A stretch of DNA of 64,000 nt from Metopolophium dirhodum (Eukaryota > Arthropoda > Insecta > Hemiptera > Aphididae). The notes under the pieces were generated by a model, which saw only the letters and a list, made by a program, of their open reading frames with translations, had not been told where the DNA came from and did not search any database. Of the stretch, positions 1 to 13,189 are shown piece by piece. Location: contig NC_083566.1 of NCBI RefSeq assembly GCF_019925205.1, positions 35,905,558-35,969,557 of the forward strand, given 5' to 3'. The stretch's first letter is position 1. The number at the start of each line of letters is the position of its first letter. The translations under genes and the position numbers were made by a program.

Positions 1-167
1 GGATAACAAAATATATTTTACAATAGCGCGTTTCTCGGTCTCTCCCCCGAAACGAAAAATCGTATTAAAACATCTAGTAAAAATTTGAATTTGTCGACAT
101 TCCAAAATCTCAGATTCGGCCATCCCCGTATATACTCTAATATAATTACATCCCGATTATATATAAT

Positions 168-189
168 ATTAATAATAATAATAATAATG
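168..189. repeat. ATA microsatellite
   Basis: Run of AAT/ATA triplets. Many similar runs occur throughout the window. Confidence 0.8.
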
Positions 190-2611
190 ATATGCATGTA
201 AAAGCGCGCGTTACGATAGCGCCGCTCTACTAATAATAATCGTTTTTATACCCTCGTCGTTTTTCTGACTTGAGCTGGCATAATTAAAACGCTTGGAATT
301 CCACGTACATCGGAATTCTGGACGAAGAAATCCCGCCGCCGTCGCCACCCTAGTTATTATAATAATATGTGTATATAATCCACTCGAAGGGTGCCGTACA
401 TGTAAAATATTGTATACACACATATTGTAATATATACTTAACGTATATCATGAACAAGACTCGGAACTTTATGTGTTTGCATATTTGTCAGGAAAGTGCA
501 TATTTAAAATCTGATTCGATACAAATATGTTTCGTGATCGCTAAATTTTAATTCCGAAAATGTTTGTCGCATATTCTTACAGATGAAAACATAATATTAT
601 ATCATGTCATAATAATATGTTTTCGTAATTCATTTTAACACCTATACGTTAATACAGAGTTTATTTCAAAAACCATTATAGTTTATTTTTCGTCTAACAT
701 ATCGGTTGACGGTTATTGGTTATTAAAATCGTGTTTTATAGACATATTATGTTATCAAATTATTTTTGTGGTACCCATACCTATTGATAGTATATTGTTA
801 ACTACGTTGTCTGCTGCGCAGTAGATTCACGATTTAAATAAATATATTAGTGACATTATGTCATTATGTTTTTTGGTCAAAATAGAAAATTGGTACTATG
901 TATTATGCAGTATGCACATTTATCAGAAAGTCAATGCATAAAATAATCAGATTTATTTTAACCTTTTTATATTCAGAGTAATTTTTAAAACGCACTCACT
1001 CAATTTTTGATTTTTGAAATATTCATGTATCAAAAAAAAACATCATAATCAAAATAATTTACGTAAAATTCAAGTAAGGTAATATCATTTAACAAAATAA
1101 TGTTTGTATTTCCCACGGGCCACAAGACGGTTTCCCACAAATGTCTAAATAGAAATTCTAAATGTTTGAAAATATTCTAATCTCCATAAGTACTATCCAT
1201 GAATTATGAAGAGTGATAAAATATACAGAACTCTTGTATAAACTAGAAAACAATATAAGTAGTTCTAGTCCATATATAGGTATATACCAAATATTATATA
1301 TTACGTATTATTGTATATTATTTCATAACGGGCGGACGGACGGACTTTGGCGACAGCATTTTTGTTTGTCGACGAAAATTCCGGAGGAGACGGGTAATTA
1401 AAAAAATAAAACGTCGGACACCACCACCGCAGGAGCACGTATCGCGCGACGCCCACTTTTCACGACGAGAGTAGTCGAATCGATTTCCTCGGGCCCCATT
1501 AACGGAGCCGGACGATTGAATGCGTACGTATACCCATATATTAATTATACCAACACATGCACTCAATAAGTCTCTCTCTCGCTGTCTCTCTGTCCCTCCA
1601 TCTGTCTCTCTCGCTCTTTCTCTCTGCAGTGGAGGTAAAAACGAAAAATACTTTGAACGATTTCACGCGTACCGCTTTTATAATACATAGGTATACTCTT
1701 GCGCGCGCGCCTGTTTTAATTAAATCCCGTCCGAACGACCGTATAGGTATAATAATAATAATAAGCGCGTAGAGTCTCAGCCGTCGGACTACCGCTCGCC
1801 GCCGCCCTCGTCGACGCGAACGCGCGCCCGCGATAATAATATAATATATTATGAACGGTAGTCAGTCGCGGAGGTAATAATAATAATAATATATATTATA
1901 TATATACACACGGACACGTCATCAGCGGATCCGTCCGCGTGAGCAAAGCGATTTTCACTAATATATATGACAAATGAAAACTTAAAAAAATCTGTCGTCC
2001 CTATTGTAGTGGTATACCTAGTACCTACGCTATTTCTTTGTGTCGCATCGGTGATATTGTATTCATTGCAAATACGCAGTGTACGGACATCTACCAAACA
2101 AGTGTCAACAATAGCAGCAGAGCTTATCCAACGATTCCGTTGGTTGCTGCAGTTCGCGAATCGGTCGAACGACGATCGACGGTTTATTTTTGACGTGAAA
2201 AATTGGGAATATACATTTATTTGAAAACAAAATGTTTTGCGAAACGTTAAATATCATGTCGAAACCACCACACCGCGGCGCGATTTTCCTTTAACTATTC
2301 GTCTTTATAGGCACAACTCGCAAATCGCCCACATAATATTATAATACTAATATTATGTATAAATTATTATTATCCACTCGAAACCAACCTTGTCATCCGG
2401 ACAGAAAATAAATGATATTTAAAAGAGTTCGATTAGATGTATTTAATATTATAGGTAGGTATGTTGTAAAGCAGTTCATATAGGGTCAATAAGATTGTAT
2501 AATATAGCGGTTGATCAGCGAGCATTACACAGCCCGACGTCGATAAAAATATAAAATATATGTTTAAATAAAATAACTTATTCGCATAGGCGGAGATTTG
2601 ATTGAATTTTA

Positions 2612-2637
2612 GGGGGGGGCTAAGCCAAGCCCCCCCC
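2612..2637. repeat. Perfect G8/C8 foldback within a transposon-like end
   Basis: Arms GGGGGGGGCT (2612-2621) and AGCCCCCCCC (2628-2637) pair perfectly around the 6-nt loop AAGCCA. The left flank GCATAGGCGGAGATTTG resembles the G-run-bearing ends of aphid non-autonomous elements, like the complete copy at 59032-59293. No second terminus was found, so this looks like a solo or decayed copy. Confidence 0.55.
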
Positions 2638-3369
2638 AATCACCGTATATATGCGACACGCGTTAATATGTTTGGTCTCGACTCTCGAGATATTAAACTA
2701 ACTCTGATATACGTAGCCACGTATAGGTGAACGCGAGCAGTTTTAGATTTTCTACGTCGAATTACTCGCGTTTAGGGCAATAAAAACGATCGTGTAAATA
2801 TCTAACAAAAAAATTACGTAATTGTACATTACTATACGATCGAACGCGGATATGTACGACGTTATATACCTAAGAATTAAATATTCAGTCGCACTTATAG
2901 ACCTACTGCGTCCGTAGTCTGAAAATAATAGGTACGCATGATAAGTGTGACGCCATTTAATTGTTATCAATCGACATTCTTTATCAAATATGAAATGTGA
3001 TTGTTAGATCCAAATAAATAAAAATGTGCATGGTAAAGTTACTTTTAAGTTCTTGGTCTTTACATTTTAGGTACCTATACCCACTTAGATGCATATATTT
3101 TATAGACATACAAAGTAGGTAATTGAAATATTTGAATAAAAAAAAATGACTGGAATATTGCTATTAAAAACTTAACAGAAAAGGTGACCTAATTCATTAT
3201 TTAAAACTTTCGGCATTCACTCAATTTTAAGGATCCTGTAAACGAAATTGTTCATAATTTTCGTTTTGAATTAATGCGGAAACCGATAATAATTAGGTAT
3301 ATTAATATAGAACAATTTTAGTACCTACCTATTATACAATTATATAAAAAATCTGATGCGTATAACACA

Positions 3370-3391
3370 CGTATATATATATATATATATA
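3370..3391. repeat. TA dinucleotide run
   Basis: Uninterrupted TA repeats. It lies just before a transposon-end-like segment (AACCAGGATTTTTTAAAG, starting about 3410). Confidence 0.8.
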
Positions 3392-4105
3392 GGTATGCTA
3401 TAACAGTATAACCAGGATTTTTTAAAGAGGGGTGTTTTAATTTAATATTTAGTACAAATTTGGGTGAGGGGTTCTCGCATTGTAACATATATTTTTTGAT
3501 TATACGGCCAAGAAGGGGAAGGGTGTGCCTGTACAAAATCATATTTTAAAACGCTGTATGGACAAACAGTTATCGATGAGGAACATATCCAAAGTAAGAC
3601 ACCCCGCAAAAATTATAATTATATATTATTATGACGTTATGGTGACTGGGCAGCGTTGTTATAAAAACCGGACCCGTTTCGTCGTGCCTAGTACGGTAAA
3701 CCTATATTATAATATGAATCTATATATACGACATGAAGTGCAAGACGTAGTTTTCACGCCACCCCACCGTAATTTGTAGACCATACTATACATTACTACA
3801 TATTATAATAATATAATATATACCGTATGAGTTATAGCATATATACGATAGCGGTTGCGGTATGATAACCTTACGTGGTAAACTACGACCTCCTAGCGAT
3901 TCAAAATGTGACGAGTGCGCAACTATATAAAATATAGTTTCGATGAATATATTATTATACTAGTACATACCGTTGTATAAATAAATGTGATATCAATAAT
4001 ATAATAATGTACAGGGTGATTTTATAAGCAGGATGATTACACCGTTTTTATAGTTAAATAATGTAAACAAATTCTGATTTAAAATTTTTAAGTAGGTACC
4101 CATAG

Positions 4106-4146
4106 GCATTGATTAAATATACTTATATAGTATATTTAATCAATGC
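4106..4146. repeat. Perfect 17-bp inverted repeat with 7-nt loop
   Basis: GCATTGATTAAATATAC (4106-4122) and its exact complement (4130-4146) flank the loop TTATATA. Flanking CATAG and CTATAG partly extend the symmetry. It could form a hairpin or cruciform, or be a collapsed foldback element. No coding role is visible. Confidence 0.75.
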
Positions 4147-4763
4147 TATAGGTAGATAAGTAGGTATCGAGCTTGACACCTATGCTTATTTAAAATTTAT
4201 ATATTTTAAAATATTTATTTTTTTCATATTACGTACATGCCCATTGAAATCGCAATTCGAAGGAGTAAGTATCGCTGGTATCTATCTATCGCTATATATA
4301 TATATTATAGTATCTGAGTTATTCTTTTAAGAATCATAATATACTGAAATATAGTCTGTTGAATATTATTTGAATGTTATGTTGAAAATGTAGTCTTCAA
4401 TTGTATTTAAAATTTCTTAAAAATAAGAATTTAAATAAATGTGTATATTTCAACCATGGGGTGTACATCCATAAAAATTCACCATGCGTACCTATATTAT
4501 ATAATATCTCAAAAACAAAAAACCTACAGAAATAATTCAGATAAATGCATGATTTTTGCCGTTGCTACTTGTGTGTATAAGTACGATTAAGTTCTCTAGT
4601 TAAACGGCTTTTTTAGACTCTTTATGGGTCAAAGTCGCTATCGCGGGGGCCGGCCGGGTCACGTTTCTTCGGAGACAAGACGCACACACGCGCCGAGATT
4701 TTATATGCGTGAAACTAAAAGATAATAAAATATATTTCTCGAGCATGAGAGATATTATAATTT

Positions 4764-4807
4764 TACTATTACTATTACTATTATTATTATTATTATTATT
4801 ATTATTG
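4764..4807. repeat. ATT/ACT microsatellite
   Basis: TTACTATTACTATTACTATTATT..., a compound trinucleotide run of about 44 bp. Confidence 0.8.
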
Positions 4808-7800
4808 TAATAATATACGATATTGGGGCGTGGTCAAGGGATGGCGTGTTAGAGTCATTTAACGGGCGTACAGGTTACGTAATATATATTATAATATTAT
4901 AGGCGAGCACACGCGGCGGCACTACCGGTGCGCGCGGGTAGAAGAACACAATAATATGATAACACGGACGAATAAAATATAATATGTTATATAGGATACC
5001 AAAAAAAAAAAAAAAATTTAAGACAGAATACGTGATTGTGTGCATATAATAATTATTGTTAAACGCGCGTGCATTATATATAAATATGCAAAATATAATT
5101 TATACACGAGACATAATGTCGACATTACTGCACGCGCATGCAAATATAGCGAGCGGTGGCGCGGCAGGTTGGTACATTATACACAGGTACCTATATATAC
5201 CTATAATACACCTCCTATATTATTATAACTTACGATATTATGTATTGTAATATGCGAAACGAAAACGGATGTGCGCGCAATAATATAATATAATAACATT
5301 ATTTTCCGTTTCTCCTCTCCGCAGGTCCTTGCAGACACATATCGTATAAGTCATTTGACGCGAGAGACACGCACGCAATCTCGCGGTACAGATGAACATA
5401 ATAATATGAGATTTATCCCTTGCGACGTGTGACGCGATCGTGAGTTACGCGCCGCCGTTAACACTGTGTAGGTACAACAGTGTACCTACGTGGGGAATTA
5501 TTTTATCTGGTTCTTATTATATTTCTACATAAACTATATGCGAAGCGCAGCTAGGGTGCGATGGTTATATGTAACGGTAACACGGGTTTTCCGATGAGTC
5601 AAGCCTGGGCTCTGGTAAAACTACGATTAAAATATAACATAAAACATATTGCTCGCTCCTCAGTTCTACTCCATACACATGAATGGTCGACACGAATTAT
5701 TTTACTATCTATAGGCACGGGAACGCATACATTAATATTATGCACTGATGCGCGCACTCGGTGAAACGTGTCGAAGTTATTTTATATTTTACGATAGACA
5801 CGTGCCAGACAAAATAAGTAAATTTAAAAATTAATTCGAGAATCGCCATGACATACATAAGAAGTGCGAACAATATTAATGCGTTTCACGCGCGATCTTA
5901 CTGTTGGCCGTGGTAAGGGTAGTTGTGCTGCGGGTATACCTACATTGGTACACGGCAAATTTTCCACACAAACGAAGTCCTTATATAATAATAATAAAAT
6001 ATAACAACGATAATATTCCCTATCATCGAGTTCCGTAACCGAATTTCTGCCGACGGGACGACATCACCGCTGTGATATAAACGCATATTATGATATACAC
6101 GCAGCGCAATACCAGCTCGCTCGTAGATCACAATTATAATCACACCACGAGGGGCCGAGGGTCACTCGCGAATCGATTTTTTATCCAATCGGTCACGTTT
6201 CCGGTATAGGTGGTATAGGTATACGCGCGCGACCTGCGATTGTCTCCAGTTGTCCATTTCAAACGGTTCGTGATTGATCGATTCAAGTGCGCGCGCGCGA
6301 TAACAATAACGAAGCGTGTAAACGCACGTCCAAGATATTTTATCATATTATATAGGTTGGACCACTACTATATAATAATAATAGGACGGGTAGGTGAATA
6401 TTAAAATTCGAGATCAGATGCTGAGACAGAGGCGGATTCGAGGAGCAATTTTCCGCGTGGGCCAGATTTCGTTCGAACGCATTCCCCCCCCCCCTACTGG
6501 AGACAGCCAAGAATACAAATAATGTATGAGCTAGCAGGTGTCCTGTGCAGGGTCTCAACTATGTTATTATATGTTACCTACTTACATGTAGCTGTATAAT
6601 ACGTATTATTTAATATTATGTACCCATGTTATAATTTATTCACTCGACGATAACCTGTATAGCTGTACGCATGTTATAATAATGTGTATAAAAAATATAA
6701 GTGCTGATATTAATCGAAATAATTAAGGAATCGAACGCGGGCCCACCAAAATTGTATTACGTTTTCCCGCGGTACCCTATAATATATTACGATGGATAGA
6801 TATTAGAATCTACATATATAGAGCCGGAAGCATTGAATCATCATAATACACGACAAAATCGTTCTATTCGGTCATCCTGTCGATGGAATCTAACATGAAA
6901 ACGCGGTATAGCACGTGGCGGGCGGGCGTATAGGTACTAAGTACCTGGTACTTGATATAATATGATATTTCGTTTACGGGAACACCGTCGATCATCTCGC
7001 CGCAGGTTATTTAGGTTTCCATTTTCAATAGCGCAATCATGTCCAGACTTTATATAAAAATGATGTATTATTATTAAATATTAATGGCGGTTTTGCGGCG
7101 GACTATTTTAACAGCTCTTTTTCGTACGCGTCGGTAATCGTGTGAATGTAATGGCAGAACCCTTCCTCGGGCGAACGATTTCGCATGTAAACTCGCGGAA
7201 TAAGTACGTCATGTGCGCGCGAGGGGGGCATACGCCAAACACCTACAATTATAATATAGATACGTATAGAATAAACCTACGCATATGCTGTATCAAAACA
7301 CGTTAACGTGCGAAGTATGCAGGGAGAAATTTTTTGGGCAGCCTCGTCATATTTTCATACGACTAAATTGCAGTGCAATGATTCGAATTAATATAATATA
7401 ATATTCAGATTATTGTAAAAATGATCATGTACTGGAATTTAAATTCGAACGAGTAGTTTCAGAGTAATTTTACATTATTTGTAAATATTTGTATAAAGTA
7501 AACTTAAAAATTGCAAAAACCAGAATTTAAAGAAGTGCATAATTTAACTATAAAAATAGCGTGAACATGATAAAAATCATTTTGTAATGTATGCATATTA
7601 TATTATATTAAGACGCAATAATCTTCACACGAATTCAAAATATATTTTCATAATTATTCAACAAATCCTTAAAGATACGTGAGATTACGTCTGCTATTAT
7701 ACTAGATAACTTTGTATAAGATTTTAGTCATTAGGTTTTCGTTTACGCATCGAAATTGCCTACACAGAGCCCCTTAAAAAAAATGGTCAAACATGGTCAT

Positions 7801-8358
7801 TTTTATGGCAGACGAATTTGATATGGTGTGGTAATCACATTGTATGTTTTTACCCTCACGGCCTCACGTATATACCACAGCATTGCAGTTTACAAGTATA
7901 GGTACACCCAACCACGAGTGGCATTTGATGGAGCGCGTGGATGCCCTCTTGGTATTTTTTGATGGGCCAAATTATAATTTGGCTCTACAAACAAGCCCAA
8001 AACCAAAATTCCAAAATACATGATAAGAGGTCGTAAAAGACAAATTAATGGTTTACAAATATAATATTATAATATATTCCAATACCATTTTGTTTCATTG
8101 GTGACAATTTTTCAATTTTCATTTCTATTTTTTAAAATATTAAGCGTTTTCACGCCCCAGTACCTATGCTTGCAAAGTGCACCCGTCTGCCATCATAATA
8201 TTATATGGATTATGCGTCCTGTAAAAGGGAAACTGTTTGAGGTTGGAGATCCCAAATTCCACAGACATTGATGTTATTTATGCGTACAATTCGACCCAAT
8301 GGCCCAAACCATACCGATATAGTTAGATAACGACATTATAATCATAAATGTCACTCAC

Positions 8359-8802
8359 CACGTGTATGGACTCGGAGTCCGACCGGCGGAGGGCGTCGTG
8401 TCGTTGGCCGACGGACACCGCGGCCACGGTCAGCTGATTGTAGTGGTGCGCGGCTGCGGCGGCCTGTGCGCTCTGGTGCAGGCTGTTGAGCGTCTGCGAG
8501 TACGGGTCGTTGATGTAGTCCATGGCGGACGGCGAAGACGCGTTGCCGGTGGACGGCTGATGGTGATGGTGGGCCGGCGGGAACGGCGGCGGGAAGTACG
8601 GCGGCTGGAAGTCCTGGTGGTGTCCCATGTTGGAACCGGCGTTGGTGGGCGTCGTGTTCCGGTGGTGGTGATGGTGGTGATGGTGGTGCGGGCTGAACGG
8701 TGACGAGCCTCCGCCGCCTCCTCCGCCACCGCCTCCACCACCACTACCCCCGCCCCCGCCACTGCCGATTGACGCGACTGTACCATGTCCGGCTAGCCGA
8801 TC
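8359..8802 (-). CDS. TfAP-2: Transcription factor AP-2, coding exon 2 (partial gene)
   Basis: Internal exon of a TFAP2-family sequence-specific transcription factor, a nuclear dimeric activator of epidermal, limb and neural genes in animals. It is read on the minus strand from 8802 to 8359. The acceptor ends TTTTCGCAG and the donor is GTG/GTGAGTGA. The length is exactly 148 codons, phase 0 at both ends. Exon residues 1-7 are DRLAGHG, 21-32 poly-Gly, 39-47 poly-His, 64-74 DFQPPYFPPPF (the AP-2 transactivation/PY block), 95-108 DYINDPYSQTLNSL (matching the vertebrate VNDPYSLNPL block), 114-118 poly-Ala, and 141-148 SDSESIHV. In vertebrate AP-2 the homologous exon also starts with DR and is about 450 bp. 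The exon lies in the transactivation half. The basic DNA-binding and helix-span-helix dimerisation exons are not here. The PPPY of vertebrate proteins reads PPPF. The poly-Gly and poly-His runs come from GGN and CAY tracts and may vary in length. Family assignment is confident; the paralogue cannot be decided. Confidence 0.92.
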
Positions 8803-8970
8803 CTGCGAAAATAATTCCAAATTAAATAATAAATCAACAAAATATCGTTAAAATAAATTATAACGCATATATTATATTATTATGTGATTATATAATATGT
8901 CTTGCACGTATAAAATAAATATAATGTCCAGTATCGTGCCGTATAAATATATAATATTCATTCGAATAAG

Positions 8971-9115
8971 GTTACCGGTGCCTAGTGTAACCAGTTGGCA
9001 GCCTGTAAGCCTTAGCGCTCTGGAAGCCCGTGTACCATCGGGTGGTCTCTCGCGGGGGGAGGCCCCAACCCCTCTAAACCCTTCAATCTCATTAGATTCA
9101 CGTACAGTTCGGCGT
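8971..9115. repeat. GC-richer segment, possible retroelement remnant
   Basis: A sharply bounded block in AT-rich DNA containing GTAAGCCTTAGCGCTCTGG and a GCGGGGGGAGGCCCC stretch. It begins about 170 bp from AP-2 exon 2. Its open plus-strand frame gives no recognisable protein. Its look suggests a fragment of a dispersed element, but I cannot name the family. Confidence 0.25.
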
Positions 9116-9440
9116 TAATTGGTATTGTGAAAATAAAATCATCATAAAAGATCAAAAACTGCAATATTATACAAATCATGACAAGCCGTCACAAGTCGAA
9201 AACGCTTTAATGTTTTATATACAAGTACGATCAAAGTTCAAAACTGAAAACACAATATAGATGGCAACCTAGAACGATGATGATACTCAACAAAAAAAGA
9301 TTGTAAAATGTTTTCGTAAAGCTTAGAATGTAATAGTTTTAACCTATACCCATTTTTATTTAGCGGCACACACCTTTTTAGAATTCGCATTGCAGCGTGT
9401 CCAATATGTAACTGCACTGCAGGAGCTGCGGTGGACTCAC

Positions 9441-9467
9441 CGGACGGTTATCACACGGATAGACCAT
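9441..9467 (-). other. Candidate proximal alternative first exon of the AP-2 gene
   Basis: About 640 bp upstream of exon 2 on the same strand, an ATG at 9467 opens nine codons (MVYPCDNRP). They end exactly at a strong donor, CCG/GTGAGTCC, in phase 0, compatible with DRLAG of exon 2. Vertebrate AP-2alpha has a comparably short alternative start exon close to exon 2, which motivates the call. Against it, the Kozak context is weak (T at -3), the peptide is not conserved with anything I know, and one donor plus a nearby in-frame ATG can arise by chance. Confidence 0.25.
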
Positions 9468-11359
9468 ACAATAATAATATGATAATTAATAACACCTACA
9501 TAAATATACACCATATTACCATAATATTATACGCATTATACGCATTATAAGCATTATACGATTCGAAATCCGGTCGAAAACAAAATCAGAGCCGCGGTAG
9601 AAAGTGGCACCGGCCGAGAAAAGATAAATAGGTAATAATCGAATTCGTAGAAAATAATACACGTGACCGGATCAATATAATATATATACCAAATTATAAT
9701 AACACAATAATATTATATTATATTATAACATAAACATAGAATAATATAATGGACGCGCGTGCGGCCGCTCGATTGCATTAGGTATGATAATAATATATAA
9801 ATATATAATATATAATATTATAATATGGTCGCAAATTGCAATAATATAATTAGTGGCTCGTTTGTAAAAAAAAAAGAAAAAAAACAAATAATATATTTAA
9901 AAAAAATATATAAATATATATAAGCTATTTTTGGTCAGACCGCGCGCTGTTCGCGTATACGTTATAACTAGAGGTACACACACGTAAAATAACGTCTTAA
10001 ATTAACGCGCACACGCATGGCGTGTTTTCGATCCATTAAACGCATAGAATATAATATAGTGTATGTACGAGCGCATATCGATAAACTCGTTCTCGAAATT
10101 TAATCGAATTTGTACGTCGGGTCTATTATACGAGCGCGTGTGTAAGTGTATCTCAGACGACACGCGCGCTCTGATCTGGATTTTATGAATTTACCGCAGG
10201 TTTCTGCGTCGATTTGCATAAGTGAAATTAGATACGCGTGTTATAATAATAATAATAATAATATGCACGTCGTATGCATGATGGGCAATATAATATTATT
10301 ATGATAGCCGAGATAATACGCGCGTTTTGACCAATCATTTAGTTCGGTACATCGTCGTATTCTGCAGTCGGACAGTGCCTATATTATAATATTGTATTAT
10401 CTATATGTGTAGGTTACAGGTACCTACGTAACAGAGTACTACTCGAAACATCGACAGCATAAAACTGTAAAACGTAATAGCCATAATACCTATTATGTAC
10501 CACGTTTATACGAAAATAAAAACTTATCGTTCCTCGCTGGACCTTATTATATGAGAAGAAAAGTATATATTTTATGGTCACATAAATATATATACCAAAA
10601 CTGGCACCCGTTATTTATCCGGCAAGCCTGTAATTATTCGTTGAATTTTTAGTATTTAACTGCAGCATTTTATATTATATATAATATTCAAATTTAAATT
10701 ATTTATACTATTCAACATAATATAAGTAGGCCGATCTACAATCATTGCTACTAACATATAATTTAACCACAATAACTGTAGCTTGAAAAATACGAATCGA
10801 AATACTTGTGACTTATATTAAGTCACCATTATCGAAAAATTGTAAAAAAAAATTGTTTCTTTTTCAAAAGTACGAGTACTTGAAAATAAAATTGACTTCT
10901 AATTTCAGCGTAGCTTCTTAAATTATAGTCCATGTATACGTATTATACAATAATATACCGGGAGACGGTAGTCTAGTGGGTATACCGAATAGTGTTAAAC
11001 ATATTAAGTTGTGTCAAACAGTATATTGATTTATCGACAAGTCGAACAATATATTATTATACTATACGTGGCATATTAAATGTATAATTTAATTAAGTTC
11101 AATCGCTACACGTCAATATATATTATGCACTATATACAATCGCAATATTAAAATAACCACCTACTCGCGGACCGAGGTTAACTATTATTATTTTTAACAA
11201 TAATAATTTATACCTACGTAGGTATACGACATACTCCACAGAGTATAATATTATGCAGTTTCTCGCGCGATAACTCCAAACGAATAAAATTATATAATAT
11301 ATAGGTCGTGCACTCGTGTACTAAAAGAATTATCTACGATAGCGGTTTGTATGATGTAG

Positions 11360-11475
11360 TGGCGCAACCAGGATTTTTTCAAGGGTCGGAAGGTCCAAGA
11401 ACTATAAATTTATAACTATCGTAATACAAAAAAAAAATGTTATAATATATTGTGGGGCTAAACCCAATCACAGGG
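11360..11475. mobile_element. Decayed transposon end (AGTGGCGCAACCAGG type)
   Basis: AGTGGCGCAACCAGGATTTT followed by a short purine-rich tract, then TGTGGGGCTAAACCC about 70 bp on. This resembles the termini of non-autonomous DNA elements with GTGGCG-type ends. A partly matching AACCAGGATTTTTT occurs near 3410. No matching opposite terminus was found. Confidence 0.35.
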
Positions 11476-13143
11476 TTCAAAGTCAGTTAAATACTTTCAA
11501 CCGTCGCTATAGAAATTTTGATTTTTGATTAATTTTACGTTTGACGCGTGAAGGGGAAGATGATGGGTTCGAATCTGGAGATCACCTCTTCTATTCACCA
11601 ATTGTATGATTCCATATGGCATGTACCTATAGAATATGGAATAGACAACGCGTTTCGGAAATATGCCGCCTCGGCGACATATATGCGGCGCGACGGATCG
11701 ACTATTTTAGGTATATTCATTTTCCACGAGGACTTTTATTAGATACTTTATTGTTACTGGGTTGCAGTAAAACGCATACGACTAATAGGATGGCTCAACA
11801 TCTACATATTATTATTATTATTATATTACAATATTCAAATGATCTTGTATTAAAATTATAATCTGCAACGTTAATATAGACTCGTAGAATAATATCGTGG
11901 CCGATTTGTTTTACATTGCCGTAGGTTAGAATCTCATAAATTGTTTTGAAAATTCTCAACAGGAAGAGTCGCGCGCTGAACGTGTGTCAAAGGTGTACCC
12001 TAGTCGCTGGTGAAAGCTGAGAACATTTTACCTATGCTGGCCGACCGACGTCCGTAACGGCAGTCCCTATGATATATAGATAAGCTACAGCCTACAACTA
12101 GATGGCCGACGTATTATAATTAACATATCGATAAAAATAATTCCCACCTGCGTGTATTATAATATTATTTCATGAATATATAAATGACTATAACGTTTAA
12201 TAAGTGGTTTTCTGGGAAAACGAAAACAACAAGAAAATAAATCTTTAGCTATAAAGGATTAGGGTAATCGATATTTACGTACATAGTATAATATAGGTAC
12301 ACCTATCTAAAAAATCATTAATATTTAACACTTTTTATAGGAGCATATGATAAAAAAAAGTTAGAAAAATCTTGTGATTATCACCGTAGATTGTTTTATT
12401 TACACGTATAATTAATATTATTAATTCTATATAAACAACATATTGTTTCAAACCAGAAATCTTTAAAGATAAAACAAAAAAAACGAGTGCGCTTTACTCA
12501 AATTCTATAATATTATCTAAGTATAAAAGTAGTATAAAAATTACGATTAAGGTTCACACATAATGGTAAGAAATAACTAAGAATAAAGAAATATCAATAT
12601 TCAAAAAATGTCAACTATAGTTAAACAGCTGCTTAAAACGCCAGTTGTCAAAATATGATTAGTGATTACCTACATTAAAATATGATGGAGTGAAATTATT
12701 TTGTATTATTTTTCCCATGATAACACTAACGACTTCAGCCGTAAGTCGTGGTCGTGGCTTTAAAATACTACTTTTTATGTATTCTGCAGATTGGTCCACG
12801 TATTCAATTTACGGTATTATTCACTAACCGTGATCTATCGGGAAATTTCAAGAGTTCGGACAACCTCAACTTTTGGACACGTCAGACGACGTGGCTGTGA
12901 CCTTTATCCGTTTCTTTTGCTCGATATCCACGAATAACATGATTTGTCTCTCTATGGGCGGTCCATATATTTATGATGTCTATGATCACAAACGAGCGAA
13001 TCATCTACGCCGCCACCACCGCGGCCGCGACTCTGTGAAATACGCGTGTAGGTAAGTTATGAAAAGGTTTACCACATCCTATTATGTATATATGCATATA
13101 AAGTATTATACATTTTACTGTGTAGAGCGATGGTGCGCGTACG

Positions 13144-13145
<2 letters not shown>

Positions 13146-13185
<40 letters not shown>
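13146..13185. repeat. (CA)20 microsatellite
   Basis: Forty bases of uninterrupted CA. Likely length-polymorphic. Confidence 0.95.

Positions 13186-13189
<4 letters not shown>

Larger units (their letters stand above)
1..8358. other. Intron downstream of AP-2 exon 2 (AT-rich, no exon recognised)
   Basis: Begins on the minus strand at the GTGAGT donor and runs to the window edge, so the intron is at least 8.3 kb. I looked for the next AP-2 exon (the segment ahead of the basic domain) and did not recognise it. GC-richer patches at about 1.32-1.54, 1.78-1.84, 4.64-4.70 and 6.1-6.5 kb contain no convincing reading frame. The rest is AT-rich DNA with TAATATTATA and AGGTACCTA motifs, ATA/ATT runs and several degenerate transposon ends, listed separately where supported. 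Confidence 0.6.

Noticed and set aside
5310..5325. Strong plus-strand acceptor-like TTTCTCCTCTCCGCAG
   Set aside because: No reading frame or donor follows that would make an exon.
8362..8786. Overlapping frames of 113 and 118 codons in other frames of AP-2 exon 2
   Set aside because: They are shadows of the GC-rich exon and give Val/Arg- or Thr/Arg-rich nonsense.
11560..11585. GGGTTCGAATCTGG resembling a tRNA T-arm
   Set aside because: The stem does not pair properly and no acceptor, D-arm or anticodon stem can be found around it.
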